Source of the DNA: Schaalia radingae
GTDB lineage: Bacteria > Actinomycetota > Actinomycetes > Actinomycetales > Actinomycetaceae
Direction of reading: 5' to 3'
Length of the DNA: 64,000 nucleotides
Assembly (NCBI RefSeq): GCF_900106055.1
Contig: NZ_LT629792.1
Location: forward strand, 372,001 to 436,000
Numbering within the stretch: the stretch's first letter is position 1; each line of letters starts with the position of its first letter. Both the position numbers and the translations under genes were made by a program. Positions 39,422 through 49,098 of this stretch are shown piece by piece. The notes under the pieces are model-generated. The model searched no databases, was not told the origin of the DNA, and saw only the letters and a list, made by a program, of their open reading frames with translations.

Positions 39422-41719
39422 ATGATGACTGACGCTGCTTACCCATTCCAAGATGCTGCTTTGTCGACCACTGAACGCGTCGACGACCTGCTGGGACGCC
39501 TGACGGTTGAAGAAAAAGCCGGACAACTGACCCAGTACTTCTACCTCGCTATGGCGTTGAACCAGCAGGACGGCGCGCCCGCTGACGGAGATGATGCGAA
39601 CACAGCCCAACGCGCGATGGTGGAAAAAGCGATTAAAGCGGGGCGAGTAGGATCACTCCTGTTCGTCAACGAAGCCTCTGAGACGAACCGGCTGCAGAAA
39701 CTGGCGATTGAGCACCATCGTTTCGGAATCCCATTGATCTTCGGCTACGACGTCATCCACGGTTTGCGTACCATCTTCCCGGTGCCACTGGCAATGGCAG
39801 CAAGCTGGGATCCTGACAGTGCCTCGGCCGCCCAGCGCATCGCAGCACGCGAGGCGCGTTCAGTCGGTATTCACTGGGCATTTGCACCGATGGTCGACAT
39901 TGCACGCGACCCGCGATGGGGTCGCATCATTGAAGGAGCAGGTGAAGATCCCTACCTGGGTGGTGCGATGGCTGCCGGACAGGTGGCAGGCTTCCAGGGC
40001 GGTGCGGGTGCGGACGACGCTGTGCCAGGTGACGCCATCCTTGCCGGTCCCAAGCACTTTGCCGGCTACGGTGCGGCTCGCGGCGGCCGCGACTACGAAG
40101 ACGTCGACCTGTCCGATTCGGAACTTCACAACGTGTATCTGCCTCCCTTCCGTGACGCTGTTGCCGCTGGCGCACGCAATATCATGAGCGCGTACATGGA
40201 TCTGAACGGCGTGCCTGCCTCGGGCAACAAGTGGTTGCTGACCGACACGCTTCGCGACGAATTCGGCTTCAAGGGGTTCGTTGTGTCTGACGCGAACGCT
40301 GTCCACTCGCTCACCGTCCAACACTTCGCCAAGGACCTGCCCGATGCGGGCGCGCGAGCCGTCAACGCCGGTCTTGATATGGAAATGGCGATGTTCGAGG
40401 CCGCATACGAGCACCTGCCCGAAGCGGTAGAGGACGGACGTGTCTCGATGGAGGTGCTGGATGAAGCTGTCCGTCGCGTACTGCGCGCCAAGTTCGACCT
40501 TGGCCTGTTTGAACATCCCTACGTTGACGAGGGAGACGCTGCCGCAACCCTGTCCACACCTGAGCATCGCGACGCAGCACAGCACGCTGCTGAACGCACA
40601 TTCGTGCTGCTGAAGAACGAACACTCCACGCTGCCGCTCAAGGCAGACAAGACGTCTTCCATCGCAGTGATCGGTGAGCTGGCCAATGCACGGCGAGACC
40701 CACTGGGCCCATGGTGCTTCAAGTACGACACCGATGAAACAGTGACGATCCTGGACGGTATTCGCCAGCGCGCCGGTCAGGATGTGAACGTTGAGTTTGA
40801 ACCTGGCGCGGGAGTAGGGGAGCGCCTGTATCCCTCGATGTTCGACGATAATGATACGGTCGTGGATCGCACCCCCGAGGACTGGGATGATGATGCGCAC
40901 ATTAACGCCGCCGTGGAACTTGCTGCACGCAGCGATGTTGCGGTCGTGGTGATCGGCCAGCATCAGAACCAGATCGGTGAGAAGGCCTCCGTGTCCACCT
41001 TGGAACTCCAGGGGCGCCAACTGGAGCAGCTTCAGCGTCTGGCAGAGACGGGAACCCCCCTCGTTGTCCTGTGTATGTCGGCCCGTCCGCTGGACCTGAC
41101 TTGTGTTGATAGTCATGAGGGCGTCGGTGCGATCATGCAGATCTGGTATCCGGGGACGCGTGCAGGCGCAGCCGTGGCAGCCGCGCTGTTTGGTGATGTC
41201 TCGCCTGCCGGCCGTCTGCCGATCACATGGCCACGCAACGTGGGGCAGGTGCCGATGGTCTACAACCACTACCGCACGTTCCAGCCCGAAGGCGCAGGTG
41301 AGCGTTACTTCAACGAGCCGAGCACGCCGCTCTACCCGTTCGGATACGGCTTGAGCTACGCGTCATTTGAGTATTCGAATCCGCGTTTGGATCGTGATCA
41401 GATCCGCGTCGGTGAGACAGCCACGCTCAGCGTTGACGTCACGAATACCGGGGATATGGATGCCGACGAGGTTGCCCAGCTGTACATCCACCAGTGCTAC
41501 GGCACGTCCTCGAGGCCTTTGCGTGAGCTTAAGGGATTCTCACGTGTGAGCATCCCGGCCGGTGAGACTGTGAGGGTGACGTTCCCCCTCGGCCCCAATC
41601 AACTGCGGTACTGGAGCGCGGTCACGAAGGACTGGATCCAGGACGCCACGCGCATCGAACTGTATGTGGGTGGTGATTCCAACGCGCCTTTGGCAGGTTC
41701 GCTGACGGTGACGCAGTGA
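39422..41719 (+). CDS. GH3 beta-glucosidase (BglX-like)
   Basis: 765 residues, starting at ATG 39422 or 39425 after AAAGGA; the latter has better spacing. The GH3 N-domain runs from LTVEEKAGQLTQYF through IPLIFGYDVIHGLRTIFP, DPRWGRIIEGAGEDPYLGG and KHFAGYGAARGGRDYE. The nucleophile is in GFVVSDANAVH (about D290, SDAN rather than SDW). The (alpha/beta) sandwich and a C-terminal fibronectin-III-like domain follow (SVDVTNTGDMDADEVAQLYI). There is no signal peptide, so it acts on imported beta-glucosides or gluco-oligosaccharides. The gene has its own promoter and lies 39 bases ahead of guaA. Confidence 0.93.
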   Translation: MMTDAAYPFQDAALSTTERVDDLLGRLTVEEKAGQLTQYFYLAMALNQQDGAPADGDDANTAQRAMVEKAIKAGRVGSLLFVNEASETNRLQKLAIEHHRFGIPLIFGYDVIHGLRTIFPVPLAMAASWDPDSASAAQRIAAREARSVGIHWAFAPMVDIARDPRWGRIIEGAGEDPYLGGAMAAGQVAGFQGGAGADDAVPGDAILAGPKHFAGYGAARGGRDYEDVDLSDSELHNVYLPPFRDAVAAGARNIMSAYMDLNGVPASGNKWLLTDTLRDEFGFKGFVVSDANAVHSLTVQHFAKDLPDAGARAVNAGLDMEMAMFEAAYEHLPEAVEDGRVSMEVLDEAVRRVLRAKFDLGLFEHPYVDEGDAAATLSTPEHRDAAQHAAERTFVLLKNEHSTLPLKADKTSSIAVIGELANARRDPLGPWCFKYDTDETVTILDGIRQRAGQDVNVEFEPGAGVGERLYPSMFDDNDTVVDRTPEDWDDDAHINAAVELAARSDVAVVVIGQHQNQIGEKASVSTLELQGRQLEQLQRLAETGTPLVVLCMSARPLDLTCVDSHEGVGAIMQIWYPGTRAGAAVAAALFGDVSPAGRLPITWPRNVGQVPMVYNHYRTFQPEGAGERYFNEPSTPLYPFGYGLSYASFEYSNPRLDRDQIRVGETATLSVDVTNTGDMDADEVAQLYIHQCYGTSSRPLRELKGFSRVSIPAGETVRVTFPLGPNQLRYWSAVTKDWIQDATRIELYVGGDSNAPLAGSLTVTQ

Positions 41720-41758
41720 TTGTGGCGCATGGGTCGTCCGTACGGCTACGATGAGCCT

Positions 41759-43333
41759 GTGAGCACTGAAAATCGTCCTGTTCTTGTTGTTGACTTTGGC
41801 GCCCAGTACGCGCAGCTGATTGCGCGTCGTGTCCGTGAGACCTCTGCGTACTCGGAGATCGTGCCGCATACGATGCCGGCCGTCGAGATGCTTGCGAAGG
41901 ATCCGGCTGCGGTGATCCTGTCCGGCGGCCCGTCATCTGTGTACGCGGACAACGCGCCAACGTTTGACACTGAGCTGTTCACGTCAGGCGTCCCGGTGCT
42001 CGGCATTTGCTATGGGTTCCAGGTCATGGCGAAGGCTTTGGGCGGCACCGTCGGCAAGACGGGAACGCGCGAATACGGCCATACGTCGCTCACGATTGAC
42101 GAGGGCGCCTCCAGCGCGCTGCTTGCTGGTACTCCGGCAGAACAGTCCGTGTGGATGAGTCACGGTGATGCGGTGCAGCAGGCGCCGGATGGTTTCACTG
42201 TGACGGCCAGCACGCAGGAAACGCCTGTTGCCGCGTTCGAGGATCAGTCGCGCCGGCTCTATGGTGTGCAGTGGCACCCTGAGGTGCATCACAGCGAGTT
42301 TGGCCAGAAGCTCATTGAGAACTTCATTCACGAGTGCGCGGGTATTGGCACTGATTGGACTCCCGGGTCGATTATTGATGATCAGGTGGCTCGGATCCGT
42401 GAGCAGGTGGGCGATGCGCGCGTGATCTGCGGTCTGTCCGGGGGCGTGGATTCCTCGGTTGCTGCCGCGCTGGTGCACAAAGCGGTGGGCGATCAGCTGA
42501 CGTGTATTTTTGTTGATCACGGGTTGCTGCGTGCGGGTGAGCGTGAGCAGGTCGAGCATGATTACGCGGGCACGATGGGGATCCGCGTGGTGACGGTGGA
42601 TGAGTCGGAGCGTTTCCTGAATGCTCTGGCTGGCGTGAGCGACCCGGAGCAAAAACGCAAGATCATTGGCCGCGAGTTCATTCGTTCTTTCGAGGCTGCG
42701 CAATTGAAACTGGTGCGTGAGGCCGGTGAAGCGGGCGCGGAGATCAAGTTCCTCGTACAGGGCACGCTGTACCCCGACGTTGTTGAATCCGGTGGCGGCG
42801 AGGGTGCTGCGAACATCAAGTCGCACCACAATGTCGGTGGACTGCCGGAGGACTTGAACTTTGAGCTGGTGGAGCCGCTGCGCACGCTGTTCAAGGACGA
42901 GGTGCGCGCCATTGGCCTGGAACTGGGCGTGCCGGAGAACATTGTGTGGCGTCAACCGTTCCCCGGTCCTGGCCTGGGAATCCGCATCATTGGTGACGTG
43001 ACGCGCGAACGCCTGGAGATTCTGCGCGCCGCGGATCTGATTGCCCGTGAAGAGCTGACCGCTGCCGGGCTGGATCGTGAGATCTGGCAGTGTCCGGTGG
43101 TGTTGCTGGCAAATGTGCATTCGGTTGGCGTGCAGGGCGATGGCCGCACCTATGGCCATCCGATTGTGCTGCGCCCCGTGTCGTCCGAGGATGCCATGAC
43201 GGCCGACTGGTCGCGCGTACCGTTCGATGTCCTGGCCCGCATCTCCAACCGCATCACCAACGCGGTGCCCGAGGTCAACCGTGTTGTCCTGGACGTGACC
43301 AGCAAGCCGCCGGCAACGATTGAGTGGGAATAG
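41759..43333 (+). CDS. guaA: GMP synthase (glutamine-hydrolysing)
   Basis: 524 residues from GTG 41759, which gives the usual length and N-terminus ([20 protein letters not shown]); the longer ORF adds 13 non-conserved residues. The amidotransferase domain has C84 in [12 protein letters not shown] and [13 protein letters not shown]; the PP-loop is [12 protein letters not shown], and the C-terminal dimerisation domain has [15 protein letters not shown] and [16 protein letters not shown]. It amidates XMP to GMP. Its 3' end, including the stop codon, is partly duplicated at 50438, suggesting a mobile element inserted here, as is well known for guaA. A T-tailed terminator follows about 100 bases downstream. 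Confidence 0.97.
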   Translation: MSTENRPVLVVDFGAQYAQLIARRVRETSAYSEIVPHTMPAVEMLAKDPAAVILSGGPSSVYADNAPTFDTELFTSGVPVLGICYGFQVMAKALGGTVGKTGTREYGHTSLTIDEGASSALLAGTPAEQSVWMSHGDAVQQAPDGFTVTASTQETPVAAFEDQSRRLYGVQWHPEVHHSEFGQKLIENFIHECAGIGTDWTPGSIIDDQVARIREQVGDARVICGLSGGVDSSVAAALVHKAVGDQLTCIFVDHGLLRAGEREQVEHDYAGTMGIRVVTVDESERFLNALAGVSDPEQKRKIIGREFIRSFEAAQLKLVREAGEAGAEIKFLVQGTLYPDVVESGGGEGAANIKSHHNVGGLPEDLNFELVEPLRTLFKDEVRAIGLELGVPENIVWRQPFPGPGLGIRIIGDVTRERLEILRAADLIAREELTAAGLDREIWQCPVVLLANVHSVGVQGDGRTYGHPIVLRPVSSEDAMTADWSRVPFDVLARISNRITNAVPEVNRVVLDVTSKPPATIEWE

Positions 43334-43336
43334 CGG
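43322..43336 (+). repeat. Left copy of the guaA-end direct repeat (candidate attL)
   Basis: GAGTGGGAATAGCGG, the last codons and stop of guaA, is matched in 14 of 15 positions at 50438-50452 on the same strand. One mismatched base (A to G) would be expected after some decay. Confidence 0.5.
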
Positions 43337-43435
43337 AAACTGGCTTCTGAACTCGCGTTTTGGTGCTGCCGAGTACCACCTGATGCTGTTTCGGCATCGC
43401 CTCAGAACAAAGCCACCAGCGAAATAGTGGGAATA

Positions 43436-43474
43436 AAAGCCCTCGAACCCTCTGGTTCGAGGGCTTTCTTTTTG
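43436..43474 (+). terminator. guaA terminator with T tract
   Basis: AAAGCCCTCGAACC (43436-43449) pairs perfectly with GGTTCGAGGGCTTT (43454-43467), followed by CTTTTTGC. This is one of the few T-tailed terminators in the window. Confidence 0.85.
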
Positions 43475-43499
43475 CATTCTTACCTGGGAAAACGGTTCA

Positions 43500-43787
43500 A
43501 TTATTCCCGCATGCCCCTACTGGGCGGTACGGCGGAGCACTCGGCGGTACGGGAATAATGGGGCCCTGCGGGAATAATTCACAATTCGGGTCCCCCGAGG
43601 GGCGATTTCGCGCGGCCGAAACTAAGTTGAAACTGCGAGGTGGATTCAAGCCCTCGTCAATTGCATTTGCCCAGGTCAACAAACGGGAATAATAAAACGC
43701 GAAAATCGGTTTCCGCAGTTTCAGTGACCCCGAATGCCGCCGAATAACGCCGCGTATCTTGCTGTGTTCGGGCACGTAATTATTCCC
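43500..43787. repeat. Cluster of five GGGAATAAT sites in the guaA-downstream region
   Basis: The nonamer GGGAATAAT occurs perfectly at 43551-43559, 43570-43578 and 43685-43693 on the plus strand and at 43500-43508 and 43779-43787 on the minus strand. A partial copy lies at 43429-43436. A GGCGGTAC pair (43523-43530, 43543-43550) is interleaved. The stretch from 43475 to 43829 has no gene. The arrangement resembles protein-binding sites of an integrase or regulator. Confidence 0.65.
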
Positions 43788-43829
43788 TTAACAGAGCTTC
43801 CGGGGTGCCGATTTCATGCGGAAATAACG

Positions 43830-43859
43830 GAACAGCCTCCGGAGAACCGGAGGCTGTTC
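43830..43859. terminator. Perfect 13-bp hairpin
   Basis: GAACAGCCTCCGG (43830-43842) pairs perfectly with CCGGAGGCTGTTC (43847-43859) around AGAA. There is no T tract on the plus strand. It stands between the repeat cluster and the next gene fragment and may terminate transcripts from either side. Confidence 0.55.
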
Positions 43860-43953
43860 GCAAGGAAACGTCAATTTAACTGGGGAGATATCAGAAAGAG
43901 GTCTTCCAGTCGGCGTAAGCGGCCTCGTCTATTTCGCCGCGTTCGAGCTCGAG

Positions 43954-44394
43954 ATGCGCGAGGAGCCCGAGAGGGGGCTCTGGCTCACGGCGAACTGGCA
44001 CCAGGTGCGCGACGACTGGCGCGCCGACGCGCCTGCGGACGACATCCCGGCTGCGCGCAGGTCCCGCGGGTGGCGCTTCATACTGGCCTCGGAGGCCGAA
44101 CTCGGGCAAGCCCGTCGCGTCCTGCTCGACGGCGATGAGGCGTTCGCCCGGGTGCGGGGCTTCCTGTGTGACGCGGCTGCGATCGGCGCCTGCTACCGCG
44201 AGCACGTGGGCCCTCCCTCAAAACCGCTGAAGTCGCAGATTAGGGACCTGCAGCGCGCGCTGGGGAGGGCGGAGGTCCCGGGCGTGCCGGACGAGCTGGC
44301 GAGGCTGCTCGCGCAAGAGAAGGAAGAGGGCGCCGAGGATGGCGCCCGCAAGGTCAAGGAAGATTGGGGTGACGTCGATGAAGAGGCTTGGTAA
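43954..44394 (+). pseudogene. GC-rich coding fragment, 5'-truncated, unknown function
   Basis: A 146-residue frame with very strong third-position GC bias, so it is probably coding. The frame stays open upstream to at least 43861 without a start codon that has a ribosome binding site, suggesting the 5' end is lost. The product is soluble, with Trp- and Arg-rich segments (GLWLTANWHQVRDDWRAD) and a charged, likely coiled C-terminus (LARLLAQEKEEGAEDGARK). No family is recognised. A 39-codon frame beginning at 44378 (MKRLGKFLKAALKVTLGFF) overlaps its end and may be a small gene or a chance frame. Confidence 0.4.
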
Positions 44395-44559
44395 GTTCCT
44401 CAAGGCGGCGCTTAAGGTCACGCTGGGCTTTTTTCGTCTGGCTGTTCCGCGCTGTGTTCAAGTGGGCGATGTAGACGATGACCGTTTGCCTGCCTAGGCA
44501 AGCATTCGCTGTTATGAGCATGATAGTAGTGCAAGGAGATTCATCCGTTCTAGACGGCA

Positions 44560-44592
44560 AACGGCCGAGCGATTGGGTTTCGCTCGGCCGTT
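44560..44592. terminator. 13-bp hairpin terminator
   Basis: AACGGCCGAGCGA (44560-44572) pairs with TCGCTCGGCCGTT (44580-44592), followed by GTTTCTTT on the plus strand. It sits 21 bases beyond the stop of the convergent minus-strand module, so it can act for both directions. Confidence 0.75.
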
Positions 44593-44613
44593 GTTTCTTT
44601 AACCTGACTGATT

Positions 44614-46065
44614 CTAATTTAGAAAGAAATCATCGACTTCTTCGCGCGTGTGCAGGATTTCGTCTTCCGGAACATTGAGGCTTGCCGCTAACTCGGCAGA
44701 GCCTGAAAAAGCCATTGCTACATTCGGGGAGAAAGCCTTCTCGAGAAGTCTGATGTATGCGCTCATATTCTCACGAAGCCCGCTGATGCATGCGGCGTAT
44801 TCGCCATCGAGCTCAGTATCGAGGGCCTTCAGTTCCTGAGCATAGTGCGCGAGCAGCTCCGCCTCTCGTTTGTTATAGAAATCCTTTCCCAATTCGTACA
44901 CGGTCGCGCCTACGGCGTTGCCGACGAGGGCGCCCAGAATCGGGATCGGAATGATAACCTGGCCCACGAAGCTCGAGAATGCGCTCACGGACGCATCGAG
45001 GCACGCGATTTCGGAGCGTTCTATAAACTCGATCTCCGTCAGCTCGCCGCCGCGGAACCTGTAAGCGCATTCTGCGACGCCGAATGACGCAGTGACCAGC
45101 GCGCTTGCGACAGATGAGGGCGTGGCCGTGTAGTTGTTCAGCCAATAAACAGCTCCACCGCGAACCCCGCCCTTGACGAGTCCCATGCCGGAATCTTTGG
45201 CGATTTCCTCCCAGTCATCCTGGGTCAAGTCGTCGATACGCTTTCCGTTCCCGAGATGGCGCTTCATTGAAATGACGAATGCCGTTCCCGCTTCCAGAAC
45301 GGCGCCAGCCGCTGCGGCTTTCGCGCCCTCTTGAGGCGTGGGCTTGTGCTCCTCGTAGATGTCTTTCTTTATCCGCTCGCTCTCGTCTGCGAGCCTGCTC
45401 TTCTCCTCGGCCATCTTGTCGGCGATAGCGTTCTTCTGGACCTCCGAGTACTCGAATTTGGAGGCTTCAAGGTCATCGATACTGAACCCGCTTGAGTCGA
45501 AGAACTCATGGATGCTCTTCCAGGTTGAGTAGGATGGGCCGCCGGTCGAGGACGCCAGTTTGGCTGCTTCCTCCTTTGGCATCTCATACAGGGAGCGCAC
45601 CGCGTCGAGATGGTCCTTCGGGATCTGATAGATGCCGTCTTTGTCGAGGAAATCGGGGTACTTCTGCAAATGGGCGGCCACAGCGTCCAAGGAGAACTTG
45701 CCGCCGGCGTTCACGAACTTGACCTGTATCTCGACGCCGTTGCGCAAAAGGTCGGCGGGGCCGTTGTCGTTCACCCATTCCATTACCGGTTTATCGCCAT
45801 GGACGAGGCTCTGCGCATTCTCCAACCCGCATTCGGCCACCTCGGCGATGAACCCATGGATGCCCTTGCTGCCGCCCCTGTTCGCAACGACGAGGTCCTC
45901 GATCTTCCCGAGCGCCCAGTTCATGGACTCCATTGTGGAATCGAGGTTCTGGTCTTGGCGGTTGAGATTCTCGATGAGGTCGTCGATTCTCATCTGGTTG
46001 ATCAAGCCGATCCATGCGGCGACGGCCTGCTCCTGGGAGCTCTTGAGTACCTTCTCTGCGTTCAT
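44614..46065 (-). CDS. Island module protein B: conserved-looking helical protein with C-terminal glycine-zipper membrane segments
   Basis: 483 residues. The N-terminal ~230 residues are soluble, with coil-forming helices (LIENLNRQDQNLDSTMESMN) and a distinctive core: KGIHGFIAEVAECGLENAQS, then WVNDNGPADLLRNGVEIQVK and the YPDFLDKDGIYQIPKDHLDAV segment. The middle is charged. Residues ~255-395 have hydrophobic Gly/Ala-rich stretches (VKGGVRGGAVYWLNN, SFVGQVIIPIPILGALVGNAVG). No nuclease, kinase or NTPase motif is found, and I do not recognise a named family. It starts 2 bases after the partner gene, so they form an operon. A membrane-acting effector is plausible, not shown. Confidence 0.6.
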   Translation of the reverse strand: MNAEKVLKSSQEQAVAAWIGLINQMRIDDLIENLNRQDQNLDSTMESMNWALGKIEDLVVANRGGSKGIHGFIAEVAECGLENAQSLVHGDKPVMEWVNDNGPADLLRNGVEIQVKFVNAGGKFSLDAVAAHLQKYPDFLDKDGIYQIPKDHLDAVRSLYEMPKEEAAKLASSTGGPSYSTWKSIHEFFDSSGFSIDDLEASKFEYSEVQKNAIADKMAEEKSRLADESERIKKDIYEEHKPTPQEGAKAAAAGAVLEAGTAFVISMKRHLGNGKRIDDLTQDDWEEIAKDSGMGLVKGGVRGGAVYWLNNYTATPSSVASALVTASFGVAECAYRFRGGELTEIEFIERSEIACLDASVSAFSSFVGQVIIPIPILGALVGNAVGATVYELGKDFYNKREAELLAHYAQELKALDTELDGEYAACISGLRENMSAYIRLLEKAFSPNVAMAFSGSAELAASLNVPEDEILHTREEVDDFFLN

Positions 46066-46067
46066 GG

Positions 46068-47348
46068 CTATTCACCGTCCCGGGCGGCCACCCTCTCGAC
46101 GATGAGGCTGCCCAGGGACTTCGCATTGTTTACCAAGGCACCCAGGGCCAGTTTCTCGTCGTCGGAGATGGAAAGGTAGTCGGCGCCGTACATGCGGCAT
46201 GAGGGCATAAAGGACCCGGACAGCTCTTCGCGAAGGGTATTGGTCTTTATCTTAAGTGCCCCGATTGCTGCGGACGTCTCCCTGAGAGCCTCGGTGTTCC
46301 GCTTCACCGACAGGAGCTCTTCGTGCTTTTCCCTGGCAATCTCGTGCTGCTTTTTCACAAAGAGAGCGATGGAGGTCAGCAACGTGGCGCCTGCGACGCC
46401 CCATCCGATGGGGCCCGCCATTGCCAGGAAAGCGGTGCCACCGGCCATTCCGCCGCCTCCGGCGGCCAATGCGCCTCCGCCGAGCCAGGTCATCGCTGCG
46501 TTCGTCGCGGCAGCGCCCGATAGCGTAGAGATCGCGGTGCCCGTGGAGGCGGTACCGAAAGTTGTGGCAACCCACATGGCGGCGGATGGGGCGATGCTGG
46601 CAACGGCCATACCTGCCGCGACGCCGGCGCCAGCGCTGGCTGCCGATTTCCGTGCCGAGTCCAGCTCTTCGCGGGCGAAGGACGCCGACTCTTTGAAGCT
46701 TCGCTTTTTGTGTGACACCTCATCGATATCTTCCACGAACGACTTCGGCGTGTTCGCGATCGAGTTCACCAGATCGGTAACGAGGGCCAGCAGGTCGATG
46801 CTCCTCAACCTAGACTGGTAGAGCTCGATTCCGCCCGATTCCAGATCGGTATAGGTTTGGTTGTATTCGATGACGGCGAGCTCGTACTCATCCGGTTCTT
46901 TCGTCCATGCATTCTCGATGCCTTGCTTGACCCCATCAGCGATCTCTCCCGCTTTACCTGCGGCGGCGACGACGGCGCCTTGAGCACCGGCCGCCGCCGC
47001 GCTTGCAGCGTTTGCGGCCCCTTCAGCCACATCGCCAAGCATTTTCGCCATATGCTCTGGAGCAAGCCTTTGAGATTGGGGCGATGCGTCAACGTTTTGC
47101 TCATCGACAAACTCAGTGTTGTACTTGAAGCTCTTCGGATTTGGGCCGTCCTTGATCGCATCTCCAATGCTCTGAATGGCGCCCTTTGCCTTGCCCGCAA
47201 TGTCCCCGATGGCCTGTCCCGTCTGGTCGGCGGCGCTTTGAGCGGCATTCGATGCCTGTTCGGCAGCGCTTGCGATTCCTTTTCCTGCAGCGGCCGCAGC
47301 CTTCTGCGCCCCTTTTATTGGGTCGAAGCCTTTATCGAAGAATCCCAT
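46068..47348 (-). CDS. Island module protein A: Ala/Gly-rich amphipathic protein with a strongly hydrophobic core
   Basis: About 427 residues from the ATG at 47348, which has AGGCAGGGG upstream; the longer ORF runs into the divergent gene. The N-terminus MGFFDKGFDPIKGAQKAAAA and its Ala-rich repeats (AAEQASNAAQSAADQTGQAI) look like long amphipathic helices. Residues ~250-350 are very hydrophobic and glycine-rich (ALAAGGGGMAGGTAFLAMAG, GPIGWGVAGATLLTSIALFV), compatible with pore or membrane insertion. The C-terminal ~70 residues are a charged coil. No known family is recognised. The first gene of a two-gene operon, it is placed back-to-back with the truncated helicase. Confidence 0.6.
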   Translation of the reverse strand: MGFFDKGFDPIKGAQKAAAAAGKGIASAAEQASNAAQSAADQTGQAIGDIAGKAKGAIQSIGDAIKDGPNPKSFKYNTEFVDEQNVDASPQSQRLAPEHMAKMLGDVAEGAANAASAAAAGAQGAVVAAAGKAGEIADGVKQGIENAWTKEPDEYELAVIEYNQTYTDLESGGIELYQSRLRSIDLLALVTDLVNSIANTPKSFVEDIDEVSHKKRSFKESASFAREELDSARKSAASAGAGVAAGMAVASIAPSAAMWVATTFGTASTGTAISTLSGAAATNAAMTWLGGGALAAGGGGMAGGTAFLAMAGPIGWGVAGATLLTSIALFVKKQHEIAREKHEELLSVKRNTEALRETSAAIGALKIKTNTLREELSGSFMPSCRMYGADYLSISDDEKLALGALVNNAKSLGSLIVERVAARDGE

Positions 47349-47397
47349 CGCCCCTGCCTTTCTCCATATGCAATCTAAGGCCATTATCCCACCAATG

Positions 47398-49098
47398 GAT
47401 TTGGCCTCTATCAGCGATTTAACCACCGGTCATTATCTGCGCGTCAACGTGAGCGCAGGCTCGGGCGCGGGCATCGGCCTTGCTGCCCTGCCGCCCGTGC
47501 AGAAGTCGATGCGCGACCCGCTCGAATCGAAGTCCATCACGCTGTCCTGCGGCAAGCTCACCACCGGCGTCACGGTGAAGCCATGGACCGGCGTCTTCAT
47601 GCTCTCCAACGTAAAGAGCGCCGAGACCTACTTCCAGACGGCGTTTCGCGTGCAGTCGCCCTGGACGGTCAAGGATGACGACGGGAACATGCAGATCGTC
47701 AAGAACGAGTGCTACGTGTTCGACTTCGCGCTCGACCGCGCCCTCACCATGGTGTCCGACTACTCCACGCAGCTCTCCACAGAGAAGAAGGGCCCCGAGC
47801 AGAAGGTCGGCGACTTCATCCGCTTCCTGCCCGTGCTCGCCTACGACGGCAGCCGTATGAAGGAGATCAACGCCTCCGAGATCCTCGACATCGCCATGGC
47901 GGGGACCTCCGCGACGCTTCTCGCCAAGCGCTGGGAGTCGGCGCTGCTCGTCGACGTCGATAACGACACGCTACGACGCTTGCTCGCCAACGACGAGGCA
48001 ATCAACGCCCTCATGAGCATCGAGGGCTTCCGAAGCCTCAACGACGACATCAAGACCATTATCAACAAGTCGGAAGCGGTAAAGAAAGTCAAGAAGGAGA
48101 AGGGTGACAACCTCACCCAAAAGGAGAAGAAGCAGCTCAGCGAGGAGGAGAAGGAGTTCAAGTCCAAGTGCAAGGAGATACAGGAGAAGCTGATCAAGTT
48201 CGCCACGCGTATCCCGGTCTTCATGTACCTCACCGACTACCGCGAGGAGACGCTCTACGACGTCATCACCCAGTTGGAGCCGGGGCTGTTCAAGAAGGTC
48301 ACCGGCCTCGACGTCTCGGACTTCAACCTGCTCGTCTCGCTTGGCGTGTTCAATTCCGCCCTCATGAACGACGCTGTCTACAAGTTCCGTCGCTACGAGG
48401 ATGCGAGCCTTGTCTACACTGGCATCAACAAGCACGAGGGCGAGAAGGTCGGCCTCTACGACACGTCTCTGTCCAATTACGACTACCTCTACGCGAAGCA
48501 GCAGGAGTCGATGGTGGCCCCCGACGGTTCCACTCTGGGCAACGGCGCTGGGGCGGAGGCTCCGTCGCCTGCTGTTGCGGTAAGGCCCGCGATCAAACCG
48601 TCGGCATCGGGCGTTTCGAGGTCGACTGCGAAAGCAACGACGCTCGGAGAGGCGCCCGTCAAGAAGGACTGGGTCATCGACGTCCTCGAGTCCCACAACG
48701 TCCGCATCGCCGATCGCCGTCCCAAGGGCGGAAGCCTTTGGGCCATCGGCGGCGGTGAGCTCGACGTCGTCATGAACGAGCTTGCCGCGAACGGCGCGCA
48801 GTTCACCTACAAGTTGGAAGGCGGTAAGGCAACGAGCTTCAAGGCCGGCTGGTGGCTTTCCGGCTATCCGAAAAAGTCCGAGCCCAAGGCATTGGAGCCC
48901 GAAGAGCCGGTTATCACTGAAGCCGACCTTTCCAGGATTGAGGAAGGAACCCAGGTCTTCCACAAGAGCTTTGGCTATGGTGAGGTCGTTTCGATTGGCA
49001 GTGACAGAATCGCCGTGCGTTTCGACAACGACAAAAAGAAAAAAGAACGCGAATTCATGTTCCCGTCGACCTTCTACCAGGGGATGTTGCAGCTATGA
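47398..49098 (+). pseudogene. N-terminally truncated SF2 helicase from a large restriction/defence protein
   Basis: About 566 residues from ATG 47398 (an ATG at 47368 is also in frame). It begins inside the C-terminal half of a helicase: GSGAGIGLAALPPVQ, then LSCGKLTTGVTVKPWTGVFM (motif V) and TYFQTAFRVQSPW (motif VI). No Walker A or DEAD box is present. The following ~300 residues (VLAYDGSRMKEINASEILDI, RWESALLVDVDND) and the C-terminal domains (WVIDVLESHNVRI, a late VFHKSFGYGEVVSI UvrD-tail-like element) are typical of large helicase-restriction proteins. The break falls where the divergent membrane module starts, so the module probably replaced the N-terminal half. Confidence 0.65.

Noticed and set aside
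41984..43477. 497-residue open frame antisense to guaA
   Set aside because: It is the complement of a conserved coding sequence with strong codon bias. The product is repetitive in His/Arg/Gln and lacks motifs.
43500..43787. CRISPR array for the GGGAATAAT repeats
   Set aside because: Repeats are only 9 bases, on both strands, irregularly spaced, and no cas genes are present.
43891..44205. Minus-strand frame ending DEAAYADWKTSF, followed by a hairpin
   Set aside because: The ending looks gene-like, but the overlapping plus frame has far stronger third-position GC. It may be a relic of another gene end at the junction, not a supportable gene.
47971..48963. 330-residue open frame antisense to the helicase fragment
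   Set aside because: The plus-strand frame has the helicase motifs, and the antisense frame is a shadow of its codon bias.
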